From contig CANMEI010000003.1 in assembly GCA_947496695.1 (NCBI GenBank), positions 124,001 to 188,000 of the forward strand: 64,000 bases of DNA, given 5' to 3'. This document shows, one piece after another, positions 9,200 to 17,900 of this stretch. The first letter of the stretch is position 1; each line of letters opens with the position of its first letter. A program made the position numbers and the translations under genes. The DNA is from an uncultured Cellulophaga sp. Lineage in GTDB: Bacteria > Bacteroidota > Bacteroidia > Flavobacteriales > Flavobacteriaceae. Under the pieces are notes generated by a model. The model ran no database searches and was not told the DNA's origin. It was given only the letters and a program-made list of their open reading frames with translations.

Positions 9200-10876
9200 A
9201 TGTTTGAGATTTCAGATTTAAAATCAAAAAAGCTACCTGAGCTTCAGGAAATAGCTAATGGTTTAAATGTACCAAAGTACAAAACCTTAAAAAAATTAGA
9301 CTTAGTATATCAAATATTAGATGTACAAGCAGCAAACCCTAAAGTAGTTCAAGAAGCTATTAGTAAAACAACGCCTGTTAAAGTCGACGATACTACTAAA
9401 GCTGAAAAACCAAAAGCTAAAGCTCCAAGGCCTAAAAAACCAAGAGCTGCTACTACAAATACAGACGTTGCCACTGAAAAAGTTGAAAAAACTCCAGAAA
9501 GCAAGCCTGCAAAACCAAATCCGAGACCAAGACCTGTTGCTAAAAAGCCTACATCGACAAAATCGGAACAAACAACTGAAACTACAAAAGAACCAAGGTC
9601 TCCTCAGCAGAAAAATACGAATCCTCCTCAAAAAAAGGAATTTCAAAAAAAGACTCCTGTTCACAACAACCAAAACAAACCAAATCCACGTCAAAAACAG
9701 GAAAAAAATAATAATTTTGATAAAGATTTAAAAAACCGCTACAAAGCACCTGAATACGAATTTGACAGTATTATTGCTAGCGAAGGTGTTCTTGATATTA
9801 TGCAAGACGGTTACGGTTTTTTACGCTCTTCTGATTACAATTACCTATCATCACCTGATGATATTTATGTATCACAATCACAAATTCGTTTATTTGGATT
9901 AAAAACAGGAGATACTGTTTTAGGAAATGTACGTCCACCAAAAGAAGGTGAAAAATATTTCCCTTTAATTAAAGTAAATAAAATTAATGGTATAGACCCG
10001 CAAGTAGTACGTGATCGTGTTGCTTTTGAACACTTAACACCATTATTCCCTCAAGAAAAATTTAAATTATCAGATCGTCAGGCTTCTATTTCAACGAGAA
10101 TTATAGATTTATTTTCGCCAATAGGTAAAGGACAAAGAGGTATGATTGTTGCGCAACCAAAAACAGGTAAAACCATGTTATTAAAAGAAATAGCAAATGG
10201 TATAGCAGCAAACCACCCTGAAGTTTATCAAATTATTTTATTAATTGACGAACGTCCTGAAGAGGTTACCGATATGCAACGTAATGTTAAAGGTGAAGTG
10301 GTTGCTTCTACTTTTGACAAAGAACCTTCGGAACATGTTCGCATAGCAAATATTGTTTTAGAAAAAGCAAAACGATTAGTAGAATGTGGTCATGATGTTG
10401 TTATTTTATTAGATTCTATTACTCGTTTAGCAAGAGCATACAATACCGTACAACCAGCTTCTGGCAAAGTATTAAGTGGTGGTGTCGATGCAAATGCATT
10501 AAACAAACCAAAGCGTTTTTTTGGTGCTGCTCGTAATATTGAAGGCGGTGGCTCTCTTTCCATTATAGCTACAGCATTGACCGAAACAGGCTCAAAAATG
10601 GACGAAGTTATTTTTGAAGAATTTAAAGGTACCGGTAACATGGAACTTCAATTAGATCGTAAAATATCTAACAGAAGAATTTTCCCTGCTATTGACCTTA
10701 CGTCTTCAAGTACTCGTAGAGATGATTTATTACTTGATGAAGCAACAATACAACGTATGTGGATTATGCGTAAATACCTTGCTGACATGAACCCTGTTGA
10801 AGCAATGGAGTTTATTGAGCAACGTATAAAGCAAACTAAAAATAATGAAGAGTTTTTAATGACAATGAGTCAATAA
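9200..10876 (+). CDS. rho: Transcription termination factor Rho with long basic insert
   Basis: Hexameric RNA helicase that ends transcription at untranslated RNA. The protein is 558 residues, well over the roughly 420 of E. coli Rho. Residues 1-40 are the helical N-terminal domain. Residues 50-190 are a low-complexity insert rich in Lys, Pro, Thr, Gln and Asn. Residues 195-270 are the cold-shock-like RNA-binding domain ([14 protein letters not shown]), and the rest is the RecA-like motor. Walker A is PKTGKT near residues 319-324, and Walker B lies in [15 protein letters not shown]. The Q- and R-loops ([20 protein letters not shown]) are intact. Such inserts are usual in Bacteroidota Rho; in Bacteroides thetaiotaomicron a comparable disordered region drives phase separation. 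The start at 9200 gives the expected N-terminus. Confidence 0.97.
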   Translation: MFEISDLKSKKLPELQEIANGLNVPKYKTLKKLDLVYQILDVQAANPKVVQEAISKTTPVKVDDTTKAEKPKAKAPRPKKPRAATTNTDVATEKVEKTPESKPAKPNPRPRPVAKKPTSTKSEQTTETTKEPRSPQQKNTNPPQKKEFQKKTPVHNNQNKPNPRQKQEKNNNFDKDLKNRYKAPEYEFDSIIASEGVLDIMQDGYGFLRSSDYNYLSSPDDIYVSQSQIRLFGLKTGDTVLGNVRPPKEGEKYFPLIKVNKINGIDPQVVRDRVAFEHLTPLFPQEKFKLSDRQASISTRIIDLFSPIGKGQRGMIVAQPKTGKTMLLKEIANGIAANHPEVYQIILLIDERPEEVTDMQRNVKGEVVASTFDKEPSEHVRIANIVLEKAKRLVECGHDVVILLDSITRLARAYNTVQPASGKVLSGGVDANALNKPKRFFGAARNIEGGGSLSIIATALTETGSKMDEVIFEEFKGTGNMELQLDRKISNRRIFPAIDLTSSSTRRDDLLLDEATIQRMWIMRKYLADMNPVEAMEFIEQRIKQTKNNEEFLMTMSQ

Positions 10877-10895
10877 AAAAACTTTTAACAATAAC

Positions 10896-10931
10896 TAAAG
10901 CCCAATAAATAAAATTATTGGGCTTTATTAT
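10896..10931 (+). terminator. Intrinsic terminator of rho
   Basis: A stem of about 12 bp (taaagcccaata with tattgggcttta, A/T-rich loop) lies 20 bp after the rho stop and is followed by a T-rich tail. Confidence 0.88.
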
Positions 10932-11037
10932 TTTTAACCAATTAAAAATTAAAACATTAAGTTTTCTTTTACACGCTAAATCAAATATATTTACAGACTT
11001 TTACTTTTTAAAAAATTCTTAAAAATATAAAACCACC

Positions 11038-11667
11038 ATGAAGAACAACCTCTTTCTCTTTTATGCTTTATTAATAATTTTAAGTTGCCTTACATCTTGT
11101 AACGATGCTAAAAAAGATAATAAAACAACCAGAACTTCAAAAGAAGTAACTGCACCAAGTCAAATTATTTCAATAGATGAAGCCAAAAGCTTCTACGATA
11201 ATTATTCTGAAAAAAGAGCTAAACTAATAGAAGGTATTGAAGGTCCTTTTGAAGACGGAAGTGATTTTAGCGCTTCTCGTTTTGGCGATTATGACCTACA
11301 AACAATAAAAGATTACATCTCTTATTTAGAACAACAAGCAGATGAAGCCGGAGTTGAAATAGAAACATTACGGTTCTACTTTTCTACATATCCTGATAAA
11401 AAAGATTTTCCTGATAAGAAAGAAATCAAACACCCTAGACAGAATTCTTTCTTTATTCTTCCCACAATGAAAGTTGATACCACAAATCTAGGTTTTTATA
11501 TAAAAACAGAACAAGGTAAAAAAGAAGCCCTTTTAATTCGTGATTACCCAGGTTTTTTAAATAGCAAACAAGATACACTCTATAGAAAATCAATTACAGA
11601 ACAAAGTTTAATCATGAATGAAGGATCAATGTCTCCTCCTCCAAAAAACAATTCAGATTTTAATTAA
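11038..11667 (+). CDS. Lipoprotein of unknown function
   Basis: A 209-residue protein that I do not recognise. The N-terminus is a lipoprotein signal peptide with the lipobox LTSC (Cys at about residue 21), so the mature protein should be acylated and anchored in the membrane. The rest is soluble and hydrophilic. A helical segment occurs around residues 90-105 (DYISYLEQQADEAGVE), followed by a beta-strand-rich part with FYFSTYPDK and NSFFILPTM. The latter pattern recurs in small flavobacterial lipoproteins. Only 6 bp separate it from the membrane-protein gene at 11674, which implies joint expression and probably joint function. Confidence 0.8.
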   Translation: MKNNLFLFYALLIILSCLTSCNDAKKDNKTTRTSKEVTAPSQIISIDEAKSFYDNYSEKRAKLIEGIEGPFEDGSDFSASRFGDYDLQTIKDYISYLEQQADEAGVEIETLRFYFSTYPDKKDFPDKKEIKHPRQNSFFILPTMKVDTTNLGFYIKTEQGKKEALLIRDYPGFLNSKQDTLYRKSITEQSLIMNEGSMSPPPKNNSDFN

Positions 11668-11673
11668 TTTTAT

Positions 11674-12363
11674 ATGTTGCTATTTAATTTCATTAAAGAT
11701 ATTCACTTATATTTTTATTTCATAGCCATTATTTTTTCAATAGCAAGGTACCCAAAGTATTTTGACACCATATTAAAATTTTATCCAATAATATTAGTTT
11801 ACACTTTTTTAAATGAATTATTAGGGCACTTAATTTATTATAATGCAATATTTTTTAACCCCTTCATAGTAGATATCTACAAAGAAAATAATACAACAAT
11901 TTATAATATTTACAACATTATTTTTTTTTCTTATTTATTTTATATTTTTCGACACTTTATCAAAAACACAAAGCACAAAAATCTTATTAAAAAGCTTACT
12001 TATAGTTTTTTTTTAGTAGCCTTTATAAATATTTTTATTAAAAATTTTTTATTAGAACAACAGCTATATACATACATATACGGAATTATTATTTTAGTAT
12101 ACTGCATCACTCTTTTTCTAAAAGAGCAAAAAACCAATATTAAAAAGAAGTTTATTAAACACAACTTTCTCTTCTGGTTAAGCATAGCATTACTTATATT
12201 TTATATAGGATATATTCCTATAAAAATATATTATAATATTTCAAATTTTACAAACGTTGAGCTATTTTACACTATGAAAACTATACACTTAATATTAATA
12301 TGTATTATGTATAGCATTATTATTTATGGCTTTATTCAAATGAAGGGTAAATTAAAAGACTAA
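11674..12363 (+). CDS. Multi-pass membrane protein of unknown function
   Basis: A 229-residue protein that is almost entirely hydrophobic, with about seven predicted membrane helices rich in Ile, Phe, Tyr and Leu. Short charged loops such as KNTKHKNLIKK and KEQKTNIKKK favour the inside orientation for the even loops. No catalytic motif is visible, and the C-terminus (QMKGKLKD) is only a short cytoplasmic tail. It resembles in layout the seven-helix sensor modules found alone or in front of histidine kinases in Flavobacteria, but this is not proved. The DNA is more AT-rich than its neighbours. It follows the lipoprotein gene by 6 bp. Confidence 0.75.
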   Translation: MLLFNFIKDIHLYFYFIAIIFSIARYPKYFDTILKFYPIILVYTFLNELLGHLIYYNAIFFNPFIVDIYKENNTTIYNIYNIIFFSYLFYIFRHFIKNTKHKNLIKKLTYSFFLVAFINIFIKNFLLEQQLYTYIYGIIILVYCITLFLKEQKTNIKKKFIKHNFLFWLSIALLIFYIGYIPIKIYYNISNFTNVELFYTMKTIHLILICIMYSIIIYGFIQMKGKLKD

Positions 12364-12783
12364 GCACAAAATATTAACATCATTTAATTTTTAAGTTATT
12401 TCAAGTACATATTATTTTTGCAAATAATTTACCACCTTATAAATTGATTATTTTTTCTTTAAACTCTCTTAACCATTAATAAAACCCATAGTATTTAATT
12501 CTTCAAATATCTTTTTTATTTACAGCAGCTCATTTACAACTTAATACTATTTTAAATTCTAAGCCAGAATTAAAAGTTAAATACATACAATACTAATTAG
12601 ATCAACTTAATAATCTGATTAATACATTTAACCCAAAATATACTTTAATTAACTAAATTATAAAATACAATAATGAACTTATTATTTTGTAATACTTTTT
12701 TTGTTAAAAAAAGTAAGTTATTATCATTTAGTAATTTAAAATATTAACTACTTTTAAAGAAACACCTAAATATTATTCAAAAA
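12364..12783 (+). other. 420-bp AT-rich gene-free stretch, possible coding relic
   Basis: No intact gene, RNA or clear hairpin is visible between the membrane-protein gene and the lipase-like gene. A frame at 12492-12594 stays open for 34 codons and reads like coding sequence (FTAAHLQLNTILNSKPEL). It then hits a stop at 12595 and continues open in the same frame to about 12654. No start codon or homologue is recognised. It may be the remnant of a decayed gene or simply chance in AT-rich DNA. The last 100 bp should contain the promoter of the lipase-like gene, but no clear -7 box was found. Confidence 0.3.
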
Positions 12784-13977
12784 ATGACAACCAAAAATTT
12801 AAAAGTAGTTTTTTTTATTTCAACTTCCATTTTATTATATAGCTGTAATAAAGATGAGTTTATAGACGAAATTAAAATTCAAGAAACACTAAGTTTACAA
12901 GCTAGTGAAAATGATTACTTAGACTATGGCATCTACTGGTTTAATTCTGAAAATGAATCCAAAAAAGGCTTTGATGTAGCAAATGATGAAAAAATTGAAG
13001 TTTCATCTTCATATTATGACGCATCAAAACCTACAGTAATTTACTTTCATGGATGGCAATTAGATAGCTCTATTGATGAATATAATAGAGAAGATTTTCA
13101 ATTTACAAATAGTGAATATGACACAAACATTAACACTGTAGAAATCTGGAAAAGAAAAGGTTGGAACGTAGGGATATTCTATTGGAATCAATTCGCCGAT
13201 GAATCCGAACTTAAAGATGCAGAAGCAAAAATATGGAGTATAAATGGACCAAAAAATATGCGTTACAGACTTAGTGATGGGACATATTCAGACGAACAAT
13301 CCCCTACAAGCTCGTTAGCACAAGAGGCTTATAATCAAATTAGCAAAATATTAGCAGCCAATACAAGTAACGACATTAGATTTGTAGGTCATTCTTTAGG
13401 CAATCAATTAGCCAGCCATACTGCTTTTCTATTTAGTGAGGCTACTTCTAACAATGAAATTCCTTTAAAAATTATGCCTAATAGACTCGAGCTTTTAGAT
13501 CCCTTTTGGAGTAAAGATGCAAAAAGCTACTTAACAGACTATAACGGTGATGGAAGCAATGATTGGACTGGTGAACGTGTTAGATGGTATATTGATGAAA
13601 TGATTGAAAAAAATGATTTAGCAGCTACATGGTATAGTTCTTCTTTAATTTTAGATGCTGGAATTGGTGATCAAAATGAATCATTAAAAGATATTGTAGC
13701 TTACCAAAGTCAAAGATATTGGTATTTAGATGCTATCAACATCGGAGAAAAACATGTAAACACAAGACACAGTTATTTTTGGTCATTAGAATTTGATGCT
13801 CCATCAGAAGTTAAAGTTAATTGGCTATTACAAAGAAAAGAGACAGGAAACACATCCGCATCTGCATCAACTACAATAGAAAGAATCAAAGAGATGATGG
13901 GCGATGAGAATTATTGGGATCAAGTAGAAGGAAGGTATACACCAAGTCCTGAAGACGATAAATTTCAAATAAAATAA
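12784..13977 (+). CDS. Lipoprotein alpha/beta hydrolase, lipase-like
   Basis: A 397-residue surface or periplasmic lipoprotein with an alpha/beta-hydrolase fold. The signal peptide ends in the lipobox LLYSC (Cys 21). Residues 80-92 hold the oxyanion-type motif IYFHGW. Residues 202-206 are the nucleophile elbow GHSLG, with Ser 204 as the predicted nucleophile. LLDPFW around 237-242 offers the likely catalytic Asp, and HVNTRHSYFW near residues 325-340 offers the His. The FHGW and LDPF patterns resemble the pancreatic-lipase-like family, so a lipase or esterase is likely, but the substrate is unknown. The gene is monocistronic, with a 420-bp non-coding region before it and a perfect 24-bp hairpin after it. 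Confidence 0.82.
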   Translation: MTTKNLKVVFFISTSILLYSCNKDEFIDEIKIQETLSLQASENDYLDYGIYWFNSENESKKGFDVANDEKIEVSSSYYDASKPTVIYFHGWQLDSSIDEYNREDFQFTNSEYDTNINTVEIWKRKGWNVGIFYWNQFADESELKDAEAKIWSINGPKNMRYRLSDGTYSDEQSPTSSLAQEAYNQISKILAANTSNDIRFVGHSLGNQLASHTAFLFSEATSNNEIPLKIMPNRLELLDPFWSKDAKSYLTDYNGDGSNDWTGERVRWYIDEMIEKNDLAATWYSSSLILDAGIGDQNESLKDIVAYQSQRYWYLDAINIGEKHVNTRHSYFWSLEFDAPSEVKVNWLLQRKETGNTSASASTTIERIKEMMGDENYWDQVEGRYTPSPEDDKFQIK

Positions 13978-14005
13978 AACATACAAATTTTCAATGTGTA
14001 CACAT

Positions 14006-14062
14006 TAAAAATTATACTTAAAGTATTTTTATGATCTGAAAATACTTTAAGTATAATTTTTA
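14006..14062 (+). terminator. Perfect 24-bp AT-rich inverted repeat, terminator-like
   Basis: Arms 14006-14029 and 14039-14062 are exact inverted complements around a 9-nt loop. The arms are A-rich on the left and T-rich on the right. The repeat lies 30 bp after the lipase-like gene and is most simply its terminator. The stem is unusually long compared with the 8-13 bp terminators elsewhere in the window. Confidence 0.7.
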
Positions 14063-14147
14063 CAATTCAGTTTACATATACTACAGTTGAGAATAACAAT
14101 TTAAAAATAAAACATTTAAAGTCATTTTTTTGACAAAAAAATAAATA

Positions 14148-14534
14148 ATGACAACTTACAAAGTACTTATGTTTTTACACTTGTTTACAGTAACACCGTG
14201 TATTTTTATTGGAGCCTACCTATTATTAAGCAAAAAAGGCACTAAAAATCACCGATTTATTGGTAAGATTTACCTATGCTTAATGTTTTTTACAGCCATT
14301 GTAAGCTTATTTTTACCTGCAAAGGTTGGTAATCAATTTTTAAACCATTTCGGATGGATACATCTATTTAGCTTATTGACGCTCTATTCTGTCCCCACAG
14401 CCATAATAGCGGTAAAAAAAGGAAACATTAAAGCACATAAAACAAAAATGAGAATACTATACTTTGGTGCGTTAATTATAGCTGGAGGTTTTACATTAGC
14501 ACCAGGAAGATACCTACACAAGCTATTTTTTTAG
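14148..14534 (+). CDS. DUF2306-like small membrane protein
   Basis: A 128-residue protein with four predicted membrane helices. The motif NHRFIGKIYL after the first helix and KAHKTKMRILYFGAL before the last match the pattern of DUF2306 membrane proteins, whose conserved His residues suggest cofactor or metal binding. Their function is not established. The protein has no signal peptide beyond the first helix. It is convergent with rpsT and shares the bidirectional terminator at 14573-14608. It could instead be named simply a four-helix membrane protein. Confidence 0.7.
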   Translation: MTTYKVLMFLHLFTVTPCIFIGAYLLLSKKGTKNHRFIGKIYLCLMFFTAIVSLFLPAKVGNQFLNHFGWIHLFSLLTLYSVPTAIIAVKKGNIKAHKTKMRILYFGALIIAGGFTLAPGRYLHKLFF

Positions 14535-14572
14535 ACAAAAGATAATGTCCGTTTAATTTGAAAACAAAACGA

Positions 14573-14608
14573 AAAAAAGCATTCAATTTAAAATTGAATG
14601 CTTTTTTA
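14573..14608. terminator. Bidirectional terminator between DUF2306-like gene and rpsT
   Basis: An 11-bp perfect stem (gcattcaattt with aaattgaatgc, 1-nt centre) is flanked by an A-run on the left and a T-run on the right, so it works in both directions. Confidence 0.88.
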
Positions 14609-14630
14609 ATATTGTAAAAAAATAAATAGC

Positions 14631-14885
14631 TTATGCTAAAGTAGCAATTTGCTTAGATAATTTACTTTTTAAGTTAGCCGCTTTATTAGAATGAATAATA
14701 TTACGCTTAGCTAATTTATCAATCATACTAACAACAGTAGGAAATAAAGTTTCAGCTGCTTTTTTATCCTCTTCAGCACGTAACTTTCTTAATGCATTAC
14801 GCATTGTCTTATGTTGGTATTTGTTACGTAAACGTACTGCTTCGTTTCTTCTAATTCTCTTTAATGCTGACTTGTGATTTGCCAT
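14631..14885 (-). CDS. rpsT: 30S ribosomal protein S20
   Basis: An 84-residue very basic protein that binds 16S rRNA early in 30S assembly. The start [16 protein letters not shown] and the C-terminal [16 protein letters not shown] are diagnostic of S20. The length matches the family. It lies 52 bp downstream of the two tRNA-Glu genes on the same strand and no promoter was seen in that gap. It may therefore be transcribed with the tRNAs from the promoter at 15169-15198, an arrangement that would tie S20 to tRNA supply. It ends 22 bp before the shared terminator. Confidence 0.97.
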   Translation of the reverse strand: MANHKSALKRIRRNEAVRLRNKYQHKTMRNALRKLRAEEDKKAAETLFPTVVSMIDKLAKRNIIHSNKAANLKSKLSKQIATLA

Positions 14886-14937
14886 TTTATTTTCTGTTTT
14901 GTTTAATCAGGATATTAATCCTAAATTTTTTTTAAAG

Positions 14938-15009
14938 TAGTCCGTAGGGGAATCGAACCCCTGTTACCAGGATGAAAACCTGGCGTCCTAACCCCTAGAC
15001 GAACGGACC
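14938..15009 (-). tRNA. tRNA-Glu (TTC), copy 2
   Basis: A 72-nt cloverleaf on the minus strand. The acceptor stem is GGTCCGT with ACGGACT (G1-U72 wobble) and the discriminator base is A. The anticodon stem is CCAGG/CCTGG with loop TTTTCAT, giving anticodon TTC. The T arm is CAGGGG-TTCGATT-CCCCT. The 3' CCA is not encoded. It is identical to the copy at 15072-15143, from which it is separated by 62 bp. Confidence 0.96.
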
Positions 15010-15071
15010 AAAATATTTATTTAAAAGAACTTAATCTACTAATAATAACTTTATTATTTTCAATTACTCTG

Positions 15072-15143
15072 TAGTCCGTAGGGGAATCGAACCCCTGTTA
15101 CCAGGATGAAAACCTGGCGTCCTAACCCCTAGACGAACGGACC
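15072..15143 (-). tRNA. tRNA-Glu (TTC), copy 1
   Basis: This 72-nt sequence and fold are the same as those of the copy at 14938-15009, with anticodon TTC and no encoded CCA. It is the promoter-proximal copy: the box pair at 15169-15198 lies 26 bp upstream of the mature 5' end. The two copies are probably cut from one precursor. Confidence 0.96.
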
Positions 15144-15168
15144 AATATTTTTTGCGCAATTGCGGATG

Positions 15169-15198
15169 CAAAAATACAACTATTTTTCACTATTGCAA
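15169..15198 (-). promoter_or_regulatory. Bacteroidota-type promoter of the tRNA-Glu pair
   Basis: On the minus strand the sequence reads TTG, 19 nt, TATTTTTG, an exact match to the Bacteroidota -33/-7 consensus TTG and TAnnTTTG. Transcription should start near 15163, about 20 nt before the first tRNA. Confidence 0.7.
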
Positions 15199-15223
15199 TA
15201 GCAAGTTATATTTTTTTTTAAAA

Positions 15224-16696
15224 TTAATATGCCTTTGCAAATAATACTCGTTTTTTTGATGGTTCTCCTGTTACCATACAAACGCCTTTTTCCTCTTTTG
15301 AATCAATGGGAATACAACGTATAGTTGCTTTTGTCTCATTTTTAATTTGTTCTTCTGTTTCTTTTGAGCCATCCCAATGTGCAGAAATAAAACCACCTTT
15401 ATTTTCTAAAATTTCTTTAAATTCTTCATAAGAATTCACTTCCGTGATATGATCCTCTCTATAATCAAGTGCTTTTTTGTAAATATTTTTCTGAATATCT
15501 TCTAATAAAAACTCAATTTTAGAAACCACATCATCTGCATTTACAGTTTCTTTTTCAAAAGTATCTCTACGTGCTACTTCATAAGTATTGTTTTCCATAT
15601 CACGCTTACCTATAGCTAAACGAATAGGCACACCCTTAAGTTCGTACTCTGCAAATTTAAATCCTGGCTTGTAGGTATCTCTATTATCAAATTTAACAGA
15701 AACACCTTTAGAACGTAATTCTTTAATTAATGGAGTTACTCTTTCTGTAATTTGATCTAACTGTTCTTCTCCTTTGTAAATTGGAACAATAACTACTTGA
15801 ATTGGCGCCAATTTTGGAGGCAATACCAAACCGTTATCATCACTATGAGTCATTACCAATGCTCCCATCAATCTGGTTGAAACCCCCCATGAAGTTGCCC
15901 AAACTAATTCTTGTTTTCCTTCTTTTGAAGTAAACTTCACATCAAAAGCTTTTGCAAAGTTTTGGCCTAAAAAGTGTGAAGTACCAGCTTGTAAGGCTTT
16001 CCCATCTTGCATTAACGCTTCAATACAATATGTTTCAACAGCTCCTGCAAAACGTTCGCTTTCTGTTTTTAATCCTTTTATAACAGGTACAGCCATATGC
16101 TCTTGAGCAAAATGGGCATACACATTCATCATTTGTTCCGCTTCAACAATCGCTTCTTTTTCTGTAGCATGAGCGGTATGCCCTTCTTGCCATAAAAACT
16201 CTGCTGTACGCAAAAACAATCTTGTTCTCATTTCCCAACGTACAACATTTGCCCATTGGTTTATTAAAATTGGTAAATCCCTATAAGATTGTATCCATTT
16301 TCTATAAGTATCCCAAATAATGGTTTCTGATGTTGGCCTAACTATTAGCTCTTCCTCAAGCTTTGCATCTTCATCTACAATTATAGAACCATCTTCATCA
16401 GTTTTTAAACGATAATGCGTTACAACTGCACATTCTTTTGCAAAACCTTCTACATGACTAGCCTCTTTACTTAAATAAGATTTTGGAATAAATAGAGGAA
16501 AATAGGCATTTTCATGTCCTGTTTCTTTAAACATTTTATCTAAAGCTGCTTGCATTTTTTCCCAAATGGCATAACCATAAGGTTTAATAACCATGCAACC
16601 CCTAACTCCCGAATTTTCAGCTAAATCTGCTTTTACAACAAGTTCGTTATACCATTTGGAATAATCCTCGCTTCTCTTTGTTAAATTTTTACCCAT
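15224..16696 (-). CDS. proS: Prolyl-tRNA synthetase, short (type 3) form
   Basis: Class II synthetase that charges tRNA-Pro. At 490 residues it is the shorter eukaryote/archaea-like form without the inserted editing domain of E. coli ProRS; this is the form found in Bacteroidota. Visible motifs include [10 protein letters not shown] (about residues 116-125), the motif 2 region [24 protein letters not shown] (about 148-171, arginines and [16 protein letters not shown] conserved), and [15 protein letters not shown] followed by ATSWGVSTR of motif 3. The C-terminal third is the anticodon-binding domain plus the type 3 terminal Zn-like domain, ending in KAY. It is divergent from the lipoprotein gene at 16793 by 96 bp. 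Confidence 0.96.
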   Translation of the reverse strand: MGKNLTKRSEDYSKWYNELVVKADLAENSGVRGCMVIKPYGYAIWEKMQAALDKMFKETGHENAYFPLFIPKSYLSKEASHVEGFAKECAVVTHYRLKTDEDGSIIVDEDAKLEEELIVRPTSETIIWDTYRKWIQSYRDLPILINQWANVVRWEMRTRLFLRTAEFLWQEGHTAHATEKEAIVEAEQMMNVYAHFAQEHMAVPVIKGLKTESERFAGAVETYCIEALMQDGKALQAGTSHFLGQNFAKAFDVKFTSKEGKQELVWATSWGVSTRLMGALVMTHSDDNGLVLPPKLAPIQVVIVPIYKGEEQLDQITERVTPLIKELRSKGVSVKFDNRDTYKPGFKFAEYELKGVPIRLAIGKRDMENNTYEVARRDTFEKETVNADDVVSKIEFLLEDIQKNIYKKALDYREDHITEVNSYEEFKEILENKGGFISAHWDGSKETEEQIKNETKATIRCIPIDSKEEKGVCMVTGEPSKKRVLFAKAY

Positions 16697-16792
16697 TATT
16701 GTAAGTTTGGCACAAAACTTGCGTCTTTATTTGTATAATAATTCGGTAAAACTAAGTATTTTTACAATGCTCAACAATTAAAATTTCTCATC

Positions 16793-17869
16793 ATGATATA
16801 TACTCCACTTAACAAAAAAATTAATATAACTATTTTAATGCCTCTTTTGGCTTTATTTACTGTCTCATGCGGGTCATACCAACAGTCTTCATATTATGAC
16901 AATGATGGCATTTACACAACTGAAAGACAAAGAGTTGTATATGAACAACCTCAGCAAACTCAATATACAGAAGAAGAGAATAAATATGCAACATACTTTG
17001 GACAAAAAGCTGATGAATATCAAGAAATATTAGATAATGAAATTTTTACTGATATTGACGGATATTACAGTCAAGCCTATGTAGATGGTGAAGATGATAT
17101 AGTATATGAAGATGAAACATATTACGATGATAGTTATTATGAAGGTTACGGTAATTGGGGAGATAACCCTACTAGTGTAACTATTAATTATAATGATAAT
17201 TGGGGATGGAATGGCTACAACAACTGGGGATATTACGGTTACGGATACAACAATTGGGGCTGGGGCGGATATTACAATGGCTACTGGGGAAGACCTTGGG
17301 GTTACAACCGTTGGAACAATTGGGGCTGGAATAGCTACTATGGATATAATGGTTATTACGGATACAATAATTATAGACCATACTATAACAGATATAGCAG
17401 ATTTAACAACAGAAATTTAGCATATAATAGAGCTAGAATTGGATCTAGAAACAATACATATTTAAGTGGAAGATCAAATGCGAACACTACAAGAAGCTCA
17501 TCAACAACAGGTCGCTACAGTACAAATTCTTCAACTTCAAGAAATTCTCAATATAGAACTAGTAGAAGCACACGAGTTCAACCTACATACTCTAGATCAT
17601 CAAGAACAGGTCAAATATACAGAAGTAGCACTTCTAGAACAGGAACTACAAATAGAACTTACTCTCCTAGAACAACCAGAAGTAGTTCTTCTAGTTCATC
17701 ATCACGAAGTTATACTCCAAGAAGCTCTTCTAGCAGTAAATCATATAGCTCTCCATCAAGATCATCTTCTACCAGAAGCACTAGTACATCAAGAAGTAGT
17801 AATAGTAGCTCTAGCAGAAGCTCAGGAAGCTCTAGATCATCGTCATCTTCAAGCAGAAGAAGTAATTAA
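16793..17869 (+). CDS. Low-complexity Tyr/Asn/Trp/Gly- and Ser/Arg-rich lipoprotein
   Basis: A 358-residue lipoprotein of unknown function. The signal peptide ends in the lipobox TVSC (Cys about residue 26). Residues 40-110 are acidic and Tyr-rich. Residues 115-205 are dominated by Tyr, Asn, Gly and Trp in short irregular repeats (NNWGW, NGYYGYN, YGYNNWG). Residues 205-358 are a Ser/Arg/Thr-rich disordered tail with long serine runs. No enzyme motif exists. The composition suggests a surface or periplasmic adhesive, elastic or RNA-like-sticky polymer, but that is inference. Similar proteins sit beside proS in other Flavobacteriaceae, as far as I recall. It is followed 31 bp later by the FadL-like gene. 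Confidence 0.8.
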   Translation: MIYTPLNKKINITILMPLLALFTVSCGSYQQSSYYDNDGIYTTERQRVVYEQPQQTQYTEEENKYATYFGQKADEYQEILDNEIFTDIDGYYSQAYVDGEDDIVYEDETYYDDSYYEGYGNWGDNPTSVTINYNDNWGWNGYNNWGYYGYGYNNWGWGGYYNGYWGRPWGYNRWNNWGWNSYYGYNGYYGYNNYRPYYNRYSRFNNRNLAYNRARIGSRNNTYLSGRSNANTTRSSSTTGRYSTNSSTSRNSQYRTSRSTRVQPTYSRSSRTGQIYRSSTSRTGTTNRTYSPRTTRSSSSSSSSRSYTPRSSSSSKSYSSPSRSSSTRSTSTSRSSNSSSSRSSGSSRSSSSSSRRSN

Positions 17870-17900
17870 TTGTTAGTTTCAAATTGTTTAAAAAAATAGA

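Noticed and set aside
9317-9731. Frames of 87 and 125 codons overlapping the Rho insert
   Set aside because: Rho itself is certain in this region, and the low-complexity codons of its insert keep the other frames open by chance.
17100-17480. CRISPR-like or direct-repeat array
   Set aside because: The repetition is at the amino-acid level with irregular unit length; there are no equal repeats with unique spacers.
17184-17876. Open frames on both strands inside the Tyr/Asn/Trp/Gly-rich lipoprotein gene
   Set aside because: They are shadows caused by the repetitive codons of the lipoprotein gene; only the lipoprotein frame has a signal peptide and sensible composition.
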